Both the position numbers and the translations under genes were made by a program. This document shows, one piece after another, positions 1-5,693 of a stretch of 15,101 bases of DNA. The notes beneath the pieces were generated by a model. It made no database searches. It saw only the letters and a list, made by a program, of their open reading frames with translations, and had not been told where the DNA came from. Source of the stretch: Actinomycetota bacterium (GTDB lineage Bacteria > Actinomycetota > Thermoleophilia > Gaiellales > Gaiellaceae). The stretch lies in contig PMXT01000053.1 of assembly GCA_003170995.1 (NCBI GenBank), positions 4,688-19,788 on the forward strand, written 5' to 3'. The stretch's first letter is position 1. Every line of letters begins with the position of its first letter.

Positions 1-108
1 CACATCCCCGAGCTCCACTGGGGCTTCGGCTACTGGTGGGCCTGGGGCTGGATCGTGGCCACCACGATCGCCCAGGTCGTCTACTTCCGGCGCAAGCGCT
101 GGATCTGA
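1..108 (+). CDS. corA: CorA-family magnesium transporter, C-terminal fragment
   Basis: Frame 1 is open from the window edge to TGA at 106-108, giving the last 35 residues. The fragment starts HIPELHW, continues with an aromatic, glycine-rich stretch and a hydrophobic segment, and ends FRRKRWI. CorA transporters end this way: a periplasmic MPEL-type loop after the GMN signature, a second transmembrane helix, then a short basic cytoplasmic tail. The family is a homopentameric inner-membrane channel for Mg2+ (also Co2+ or Ni2+). The GMN motif and the large cytoplasmic domain lie outside the window, so the assignment rests on the tail alone. The gene converges on the HAAS operon, with 65 bases between the two stop codons. 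Confidence 0.75.
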   Translation, partial: HIPELHWGFGYWWAWGWIVATTIAQVVYFRRKRWI

Positions 109-126
109 CGCTGGGACTGCTGATGA

Positions 127-144
127 TCTCCGCGCGCGCGGAGA
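127..144. terminator. Perfect 18-bp palindrome between convergent genes, possible bidirectional terminator
   Basis: TCTCCGCGCGCGCGGAGA is a perfect inverted repeat in the 65-base gap between the stops of the corA fragment and the HAAS gene. Its position between convergent genes fits a shared transcription stop. Neither side has a T-run, so it is not a classical intrinsic terminator. A short second stem (CCGA/TCGG, 146-157) follows. Confidence 0.3.
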
Positions 145-173
145 GCCGAAGCGTCGGGATTGTTCCAAGAGTG

Positions 174-791
174 TCAGTACACCGCGTCCCGAGACCCGTT
201 GGCCCGCCGGGAGAGATACACGGCACCGACTATCGGGAGCACGATCAGGGCGATAAGAGCCAGGATCATGACGACGCCCAACGTGGGCGAGATGTCAGGC
301 GTGCAGTGAGTGATCGACCGCGCGGGATGGGTTCGCGTGGCTGGTAAGAACCCACGCTTGCACGTCTGGACCCCTGCAGCGAAAAGGATAAAAGCCGGTA
401 ATAGCCCGCCTGGCACCAGCAGAGTGCCGATCAACTTGTCGCGCGTCGTCCAGATTCTCGAGCCCCAAAGCAGCACGGCGCCGACGAACCAACCAATTAT
501 CAGCGCGAACCCACCGAAGAGCAGAAGAGAAACTGCTAGCCACTCGCGTATCCCCGCCCGAGCTGGCGCCTGTCCGGTGCTGGCCTCGGCGATGATCTGC
601 TCGGGCTCACCCAGGCGCTCGAGCACGCTTCGCGCCTTGGCTTCACTAGCGCCGGCCGGAAGAGCCTCGCTCAGCTGCGACTCGATCTTTTCGATCAGCT
701 CGTTGTGGCGAGCGCGGGGCAGGTTCGCGGCAGCTTTCTTCAAGCGCTTCAAGTAGTCGCGGGCAAGCGGATGGAGCGAGGAGTCGTTCAT
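174..791 (-). CDS. HAAS-domain membrane protein, second tandem copy
   Basis: This 205-residue protein has an N-terminal HAAS/DUF1700-like helical domain (about residues 10-72: YLKRLKKAAANLPRAR, then ELIEKIESQLSEAL and VLERLGEPEQI), a short linker, and a hydrophobic C-terminal half. The segment at 84-113 may be a helical hairpin; further spans lie near 119-140 and 169-193. A polar loop between the last two holds Cys144 and Cys163, which could pair if the loop is extracytoplasmic. Such proteins usually sit beside PadR regulators and are thought to sense or signal at the membrane; the ligand is unknown. The ATG at 789-791 overlaps the upstream gene's stop as ATGA, with GGAG eight bases upstream. 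It is clearly a paralogue of that upstream gene: the first 28 residues differ at only two positions. Function beyond family membership is not visible. Confidence 0.8.
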   Translation of the reverse strand: MNDSSLHPLARDYLKRLKKAAANLPRARHNELIEKIESQLSEALPAGASEAKARSVLERLGEPEQIIAEASTGQAPARAGIREWLAVSLLLFGGFALIIGWFVGAVLLWGSRIWTTRDKLIGTLLVPGGLLPAFILFAAGVQTCKRGFLPATRTHPARSITHCTPDISPTLGVVMILALIALIVLPIVGAVYLSRRANGSRDAVY

Positions 792-1420
792 GCCGCGATC
801 TCCGCTCGGGTCGCGCGCCGGCTCAGGTAGATCGAAGTGAGGATGGGAAGCATTACGAGAAGGATCGCCGCAATGATCACGAGCGTCACGTGCAGAGTCG
901 AGTAGCTCGGGCAGTTCGATTCGCTGAAGCGCACGAGTTTCCCGGTCGCCGGGTTTCTCCTCGTGCCCGAGCCTCCACTACAGGTTCGGGTGCCCGCGGG
1001 GACTAAGAAGAGAAAGACGGCGGCGGCCAGCCCACCCGGCACCACGAGGGTCCCGATCAACTTGTCGCGCAATGTCCAGATTCTCGAGCTCCAGAGCAGC
1101 ACGACGCCGACGAACCAGCCCAGAACCGGAACAATCACGCCGCCGATCAGAAGAAGCGGAATCGCCAGCCGTTCATTCACTCCCGCCCGAGCTGGCGCCT
1201 GTCCGGTGCTGGCCTCGGCGACGATCTCGGCGGGCTTGCCCAGGCGTTCGAGCACGTTCAGCGCCTCGGTTTCACCGGCTGCTGCTGGAAGCGCCTCGCT
1301 CAGATGCGCCTCTATCTCTTCGATCAACTCCTTGCGCCGGGCGCGAGGTAGGCTCGCGGCGGCTTTCTTCAATCGCTTCAAGTAGTCCTGGGCAAGCGGA
1401 TGGAGTGAGGAGTCGTTCAT
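788..1420 (-). CDS. HAAS-domain membrane protein, first tandem copy
   Basis: I start this 210-residue protein at the ATG at 1418-1420, although the frame stays open further upstream. That ATG forms an ATGA overlap with the PadR stop, has AGGAG eight bases upstream, and gives the same N-terminus (MNDSSLHPLA) as the downstream paralogue. The HAAS helical domain spans about residues 10-72, with a conserved LPRAR..ELIEEIEAHLSEAL core and ERLGKP turn. The C-terminal half is membrane-embedded, with hydrophobic runs at 84-112, 120-141 and 175-199 and a basic end (SRRATR). Cys147 and Cys170 lie in the polar loop before the last span, matching the cysteine pair of the paralogue. Co-translation with PadR suggests it takes part in the signal or response that PadR controls. 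The precise role is unknown. Confidence 0.82.
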   Translation of the reverse strand: MNDSSLHPLAQDYLKRLKKAAASLPRARRKELIEEIEAHLSEALPAAAGETEALNVLERLGKPAEIVAEASTGQAPARAGVNERLAIPLLLIGGVIVPVLGWFVGVVLLWSSRIWTLRDKLIGTLVVPGGLAAAVFLFLVPAGTRTCSGGSGTRRNPATGKLVRFSESNCPSYSTLHVTLVIIAAILLVMLPILTSIYLSRRATRAEIAA

Positions 1421-1719
1421 GCGGCTTTCTCCTGGTTGAGGAAGTGATCGACGGCGTCGCGGAAGCTCGCCCACTCGCCGCTGAAGGCCTCCAGCACGGC
1501 GCGGCCGGAGGAGGTGAGGCGGTAGTAGCGCCGGGGCGGGCCCGAGGGGGACTCGCGCCAGCTCGTCTCGACCACGCCGGCGCGGCGGAGCCGGCTCAGG
1601 AGCGGGTAGAGCGTGCCTTCGCTGGTGACCATGCCCGGAACCTCGCTCAGCGTCCGCACCAGCTCGAAGCCGTAGCGCTCACCGCCCTGGAGCAGAGCCA
1701 GGACGCAGTACTCGATCAC
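1417..1719 (-). CDS. PadR-family transcriptional regulator
   Basis: This is a winged-helix repressor of the PadR family, probably autoregulatory. The 100 residues from the GTG at 1717-1719 contain helix 1 (IEYCVLALLQGGERYGFELV), the recognition helix SEGTLYPLLSRLRRAGVVE and the wing GPPRRYYRLTSSG, followed by a C-terminal dimerisation helix. Such regulators typically repress a neighbouring membrane-protein operon; here two HAAS genes follow in ATGA overlap. The start is uncertain. The frame stays open for 13 more codons to an ATT at 1756-1758. The added residues end SQLRRG, which looks like the missing start of helix 1, and the ATT lies seven bases after a -10 box, so a 113-residue leaderless form (1417-1758) is plausible. 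No Shine-Dalgarno sequence precedes the GTG. Confidence 0.9.
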   Translation of the reverse strand: MIEYCVLALLQGGERYGFELVRTLSEVPGMVTSEGTLYPLLSRLRRAGVVETSWRESPSGPPRRYYRLTSSGRAVLEAFSGEWASFRDAVDHFLNQEKAA

Positions 1720-1752
1720 GCCGCGGCGAAGTTGCGAGAGTGTCCCTTGGTC

Positions 1753-1771
1753 TACAATGCACTACATAGTA
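1753..1771. promoter_or_regulatory. Candidate PadR operator, 19-bp dyad over the -10 box
   Basis: TACAATGCACTACATAGTA is an imperfect palindrome with seven of nine base pairs matching around the central C at 1762. It covers the whole -10 box and the predicted transcription start. PadR proteins commonly bind ATGT/ACAT-type dyads, so autorepression by blocking RNA polymerase is a natural reading. Binding is inferred, not shown. Confidence 0.55.
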
Positions 1772-1793
1772 CCTTGCCGACGGAGCAAGTCAA
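1766..1793 (-). promoter_or_regulatory. Sigma-70-type promoter of the padR-HAAS operon
   Basis: On the minus strand TTGACT (1793-1788) and TACTAT (1771-1766) are separated by 16 bases, a good match to the housekeeping consensus. Transcription would begin near 1759-1758, almost exactly at the candidate ATT start of padR, so the message could be leaderless. Confidence 0.65.
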
Positions 1794-2008
1794 GACACCG
1801 CGTAGAGCGCGACATCTTCGATGCCTCATTCGCTCAAGCGCCCGCTCGAGCGCAGGCAACCCCAACCTCCTCCCCACTGCGAGCCTAGCCCGAAAAAGCG
1901 CGCGCCTGTGAAACGCACCTGCGTTGGAATCGGAACAAGCACGAGCAACCTGGGCGGCGAAAGCGCTCAGCTCGGATCGAAGCGTCCTCTCACCTGCTCC
2001 GGCGCCGA

Positions 2009-2014
2009 TACGAT
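2009..2014 (+). promoter_or_regulatory. -10 box of a probable leaderless promoter
   Basis: TACGAT fits the TANNNT -10 pattern and ends six bases before the ATG at 2021, so transcription would start at or beside the start codon. No Shine-Dalgarno sequence and no convincing -35 box are present. The same hexamer at the same distance precedes two other genes in this window. Confidence 0.5.
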
Positions 2015-2020
2015 CCATTC

Positions 2021-2473
2021 ATGCCTCTCTTCATCTGCCCCAACTGCAAGCAGCGCTCGGTCGATCTCGACGGGCTCGAGGGCTTATCGGACGAGCCGGT
2101 GGCCTGCCGCAGCTGCGGCTTCGGCTTCCTCTTCGAGCTGATGGAGGACTACTACCCGGGCCCGAACACGGGGCTGGTCACCTGCGACCAGGAAGGGCGC
2201 GTGATCGCCGCCGGGCGCGGCGTCTTCGAGCTGACCGGATTCGGCGAGGGCGACCTGCTCGGACTCGACGTGCGCGAAGGGCTGGGGCTGAAAACCGCCG
2301 GCGATCAGGATCCGGTGGCCCTCGCGCTCGAGTGGGGCGTGCGACGGCTCGGGGAAGCGATGACGATGAAGGCGCGGAGCGGAAGCGAGAAACCGGTCGT
2401 CTGCGACTTCTTCCCCGCCTACGACGACGATGGCGGACTGCTGGTGGCGCTTTCGCCGGCGAACGAGCCGTAG
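2021..2473 (+). CDS. Zinc-ribbon and PAS-domain protein
   Basis: This is a 150-residue soluble protein. Residues 1-40 form a zinc ribbon with CPNC (Cys6, Cys9) and CRSC (Cys29, Cys32). Residues about 45-147 look like a PAS fold: a strand with GLVTCDQEGRVIAAGRG, then VFELTGFGEGDLLGLDVREGLGL, a helix with ALEWGVRRLGEAM, and paired strands ending DDDGGLLVALSP. PAS domains sense small ligands, redox state or light, or mediate dimerisation; no ligand is visible here. There is no output domain such as a kinase or cyclase, so it probably acts through a partner protein or, via the zinc ribbon, on nucleic acid. It is transcribed away from padR on the opposite strand, from a likely leaderless promoter, and stands alone. 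Confidence 0.8.
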   Translation: MPLFICPNCKQRSVDLDGLEGLSDEPVACRSCGFGFLFELMEDYYPGPNTGLVTCDQEGRVIAAGRGVFELTGFGEGDLLGLDVREGLGLKTAGDQDPVALALEWGVRRLGEAMTMKARSGSEKPVVCDFFPAYDDDGGLLVALSPANEP

Positions 2474-2547
2474 AAGCGCCCTAGAACGAACGTATCTCGA
2501 CTCGGTGCGGTACGACACCGCGTTTCGCAGCCGTCCGTGGCGCCTGG

Positions 2548-2565
2548 CACGAAGTTGGCTTCGTG
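2548..2565 (+). terminator. Stem-loop downstream of the PAS gene, weak terminator candidate
   Basis: CACGAAG (2548-2554), loop TTGG, CTTCGTG (2559-2565) is a perfect 7-bp stem 75 bases after the PAS gene stop. A weaker 5-bp stem (GCGGT/ACCGC, 2507-2521) precedes it. No U-tract follows, so termination is uncertain. I see nothing else recognisable in the 230-base gap 2474-2703 apart from the ribosome-binding site of the next gene. Confidence 0.25.
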
Positions 2566-2692
2566 TGAAAAGGGAGCGTCGTCTTCTAGAACTATTCCTC
2601 GCCCTGCTGGATCTCTCGGGCACTTGACGACGGACATCGGCTTTGCGAGGCTGCCCGCAGGAGTCAGGCGCCAGTCGGCTGAGAACGCGAGC

Positions 2693-2698
2693 GGGAGG
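2693..2698 (+). promoter_or_regulatory. Shine-Dalgarno site of the propeller gene
   Basis: GGGAGG lies five bases before the ATG at 2704 and fixes that start. It contrasts with the leaderless-looking neighbours. Confidence 0.7.
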
Positions 2699-2703
2699 AT
2701 TCG

Positions 2704-5007
2704 ATGATCGTGGGGGGGTCGTTTTCCAGGCGTTGGGTCGTGGCGATTGCTCTTGTCTGCCTGGTGGGGGTAACCGCCGCAGTTCTGGCGATCGTCCTCT
2801 CTCCCGGCGGCGGCGGAAAGTCCGCTGTGTCGCCAGAGATGGAGCGCAGCTTAGTCATGAAGCTGGCGGCAATGAAGTCCAGAGCCGCCAGCGGCCCTCA
2901 GCAACGAAACGCGATGCTTCTGAGGCTGCAGCCGTTCGCCCGGGCGCTGCACGTCAAGCCGGCGCAACTCGAGCAGATGGTCGCACTAGAAGCGCTGGTG
3001 CTGAAGGCGAGGGAGGAGAAGGCACAGGCGAGCGAGCCGGCCATGCTCAATATCACACACACTCTGCCTCTGAGCATGAGCTCGACGCCGGCGCCCGCTT
3101 CGCGCGGACCGCTGGGCCAAGTCGAGGATGTGTCCTTCCTGAATCCGAAGCATGGATTCCTGGTCAGCTTCTCGAGCACAGAGCTCAACACGGGCACGGC
3201 CCTGATCGAGGCGTCGCGCGACGGCGGCGCGAATTGGGCGACCGTCTGGAGCAGAGCGCATACGCGGCTAAGCTGGATCGGCTTCGCCGACGCGCGCCAC
3301 GGCTTCGCCACGGGAATCGCCAGTCCATCGGCATCGACGGAGCGGCCGCTTCTCCTCAGCAGCAGCGACGGCGGTCGCAGCTGGCGAGCGGTCACGCCAA
3401 GCCTGCCCGCCTCGCCACACGGTTCGTGGACAATGACCACGGCTCGCGGCTCCTGGCCGGGCGAGCTCCAGTTCTTGAGCGGCCGGGTCGGGTTCGCGGA
3501 GCCCAACCCGGACAACGTCTGGGACCTGAGCGGGCCGCCCATACTGCGCACCGGCGACGGTGGGCGACACTGGACGGTCGTGAGCACGCCGGGGGTCACC
3601 TTCACCGCCGTCGACTTCCTCGATAGCGAGCGTGGCTTTGCGACCGGCTTATTAAGGGGCCGCCGTGCCCGCTCCTGCGGAAGTGGTGTCTTCAGCACAG
3701 CCGACAGCGGCCGGCACTGGCGCCTCCTCTCAGGCAGTTGTCGCAGCTACCCTCTGGCGTCAATCGACGCGCTCAACGCCGGCTCGATCTTCGCCGGCGG
3801 CGGCCGGCCCTACGACTCCGGTGCCGAGTTCGAGGAACTGATCGGAACGAGCGACGGAGGCAAAAGCTGGCGATCGCTCTCGCGCGGGTCCGCCGGCAAT
3901 CCGATCGTCACGCTGCGTTTCTTCGACACGCGACACGGCCTCGCCGCCAGCGGCGGCTGCCACGGCGGAGCGAACGGACCCTGTGGCGGCCAGGTGCTCG
4001 TCACCAGCGACGGCGGACGGAGCTGGAAGACCACAGCCGTCACGGCCGGACAGATCGACCTCGCAGGCACGAACGACGCCTGGGTTGCTCCACCGTGCCA
4101 GGATACGTGCGACGTCATCTTTCGCTCGCACGACCGGGGCAGGAGCTGGCAGCCGGTTGCCCGGCCAGAGAACGATGGCCTCGGCTCGGTGCAGGCGGTG
4201 GGGACGGCCTTGCTCCTGACTAGCTCGGCGGGAACGTTCCGGAGCACTGACGACGGGAAGACCTGGCGCCCGTTCACTGCGCCCACGCCTCCGGGCGCCG
4301 GCGTGGACACCGAGCAACCGGTCGTCGCTGTCCCTGGGCTTGTCGCTTCGCTGTCGGGAACGGCGAGGGTTTCCGTAAGCCGTGACGGCGGTCAGAGCTG
4401 GCACGCAACGGTTCTCCCGGTTTCCAAAGGCAACGGTCTCGCGGCCGTCGTCTTCGCCGACTCGCTGCACGGACTGGCCGCCGAAGAAGGATCCAACTGC
4501 CTCTTCACCGGTGAGCTGGACGCCTCGCGCCTGTTTGCAACCTCGGACGGTGGAAAGTCATGGCAAACACTCCCGACTCCCAACTTGGAGATCGAACAAC
4601 TCGCGGCCGTGCCCGGTCTCTTCGTTGCGATCGGCGGCGGAGCGGTGTGCGGGCAGCCCCTGATTGGGATCAGCCGCGACGGGGGCCGCAGCTGGACTCT
4701 TCGCTCGCTCCCCAAGAACGCTTCCTGCTCGCCACGCGTGGCAGCGCCGGAGACCGTCTGGCTCTCCTGCGGCGATTACCTGCTCACGAGCTCGGACGGC
4801 GGTTCCTCCTGGAACAGGCTCGTCAAGAGGCATCTCAGCCTCACGAGCGCCGTACCGACCCCCGGCAACGCGGGCTGGCTCGTGAGGCAGGTTTGGGGAG
4901 CGGGCGACAGCTCGATTGCGACGCTCTGGCGCTCCGGTGACGGCGGTCGAACATGGGTCGAGCACTGGCCGGCGCTACCTATCGTCGGTACGTCTGATAA
5001 GCGTTGA
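2704..5007 (+). CDS. Membrane-anchored Asp-box (BNR/Ycf48-like) beta-propeller protein
   Basis: This is a 767-residue protein. Residues 11-33 form one hydrophobic N-terminal span after a basic start (SRRW), most likely an uncleaved anchor with the rest outside the cytoplasm. Residues 45-110 are helical and charged. From about 138 onward the protein is a propeller array with 13 Asp boxes of the S-x-D-x-G-x-x-W type, at about 171, 221, 284, 332, 383, 435, 475, 514, 559, 614, 658, 697 and 744. Blade strands such as FADARHGFATG and FLDSERGFATG (F-x-D-x-x-x-G-F) match the Ycf48/photosystem-assembly-like family. Thirteen boxes suggest two six- or seven-bladed propellers. No sialidase catalytic residues are evident, so a binding or scaffolding role outside the cell is more likely than an enzyme. 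Several cysteines occur in the blades. It ends 13 bases from the stop of nth, which is convergent. Confidence 0.85.
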   Translation: MIVGGSFSRRWVVAIALVCLVGVTAAVLAIVLSPGGGGKSAVSPEMERSLVMKLAAMKSRAASGPQQRNAMLLRLQPFARALHVKPAQLEQMVALEALVLKAREEKAQASEPAMLNITHTLPLSMSSTPAPASRGPLGQVEDVSFLNPKHGFLVSFSSTELNTGTALIEASRDGGANWATVWSRAHTRLSWIGFADARHGFATGIASPSASTERPLLLSSSDGGRSWRAVTPSLPASPHGSWTMTTARGSWPGELQFLSGRVGFAEPNPDNVWDLSGPPILRTGDGGRHWTVVSTPGVTFTAVDFLDSERGFATGLLRGRRARSCGSGVFSTADSGRHWRLLSGSCRSYPLASIDALNAGSIFAGGGRPYDSGAEFEELIGTSDGGKSWRSLSRGSAGNPIVTLRFFDTRHGLAASGGCHGGANGPCGGQVLVTSDGGRSWKTTAVTAGQIDLAGTNDAWVAPPCQDTCDVIFRSHDRGRSWQPVARPENDGLGSVQAVGTALLLTSSAGTFRSTDDGKTWRPFTAPTPPGAGVDTEQPVVAVPGLVASLSGTARVSVSRDGGQSWHATVLPVSKGNGLAAVVFADSLHGLAAEEGSNCLFTGELDASRLFATSDGGKSWQTLPTPNLEIEQLAAVPGLFVAIGGGAVCGQPLIGISRDGGRSWTLRSLPKNASCSPRVAAPETVWLSCGDYLLTSSDGGSSWNRLVKRHLSLTSAVPTPGNAGWLVRQVWGAGDSSIATLWRSGDGGRTWVEHWPALPIVGTSDKR

Positions 5008-5020
5008 CTACAGGAGCTAT

Positions 5021-5689
5021 CTAGACCCGGCTCGACGGGCACAAGTCCGCCACGACGCAGCGCTCGCAGACCGGGCGCCTAGCGTCGCAAACGCGCCGTC
5101 CGTGCCAGATCAAGAGGTGCGGGAAGAGGCGCCAGCGCTCGCGCGGAACGAGCTTCACCAGATCGCGCTCGATCTTGACCGGGTCCTGCTCGCGGCTCAG
5201 GGCGAACCGTTGCGCCAGGCGGCGAACGTGGGTGTCGACGACGATGCCCTGCGCCTCGCCCAGCTCGGCCGCGACGACGTTGGCCGTCTTGCGCGCGACC
5301 CCGGGCAGGCGAACGAGCTCGGCGATCGTGCTCGGCACGCGTCCCTTGTACTCCTCGACCAACATCCGCATCGAGCCCTGTAGCGAGCGCGCCTTCTGGC
5401 GATAGAAGCCGGCCGCGTAGACGTCTTGCTCCAGCTCCTGAACGGGGACGGCAAGGTAGTCCTCGGGGCGCCGGTACTTACGGAAGAGGCGCTCCGTCAC
5501 CCGGTTGACATTCACGTCGGTGGTCTGAGCCGAGAGCATGACGGCGACGAGCAGCTCGACCTCGTTCTCGAAGCGGAGCGCGATCTTCGCGTCGGGGTGC
5601 TCGGCCGAGAGCCGCTCGATCAGGGGGCCGATCCGCCTCTTTGCGGGCGCCGGCCGGCGCTTGACCTCGAGCGTGTAGTCGCGTGGCAT
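5021..5689 (-). CDS. nth: Endonuclease III
   Basis: This is a DNA glycosylase/AP lyase that removes oxidised pyrimidines in base excision repair. From the ATG at 5687-5689 it has 222 residues. The helix-hairpin-helix motif LPGVARKTANVV carries the catalytic lysine (Lys134), and VDTHVRR carries the catalytic aspartate (Asp152), spaced 18 residues apart as in Escherichia coli Nth. The C-terminal 4Fe-4S loop is complete: Cys201, Cys208, Cys211 and Cys217 (C-x6-C-x2-C-x5-C). I prefer this ATG to the TTG at 5704 because GGGAG lies eight bases before it. That site sits inside the last codons of addA, and the addA stop is only four bases upstream, so translation is probably coupled. It is the last gene of the addB-addA-nth unit. 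Confidence 0.96.
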   Translation of the reverse strand: MPRDYTLEVKRRPAPAKRRIGPLIERLSAEHPDAKIALRFENEVELLVAVMLSAQTTDVNVNRVTERLFRKYRRPEDYLAVPVQELEQDVYAAGFYRQKARSLQGSMRMLVEEYKGRVPSTIAELVRLPGVARKTANVVAAELGEAQGIVVDTHVRRLAQRFALSREQDPVKIERDLVKLVPRERWRLFPHLLIWHGRRVCDARRPVCERCVVADLCPSSRV

Positions 5690-5693
5690 TCCG

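Noticed and set aside
1752..2018. 88-residue open frame on the minus strand between padR and the PAS gene
   Set aside because: It covers the padR promoter and operator, has low-complexity Arg/Ala-rich content with no motif, and GC-rich DNA yields such frames by chance.
2584..2591. TTCTAGAA palindrome upstream of the propeller gene
   Set aside because: An eight-base palindrome is too short to support an operator call, and no promoter elements frame it.
2419..2637. Small open frames on both strands after the PAS gene
   Set aside because: Both overlap the PAS gene end, lack a ribosome-binding site and show no recognisable sequence.
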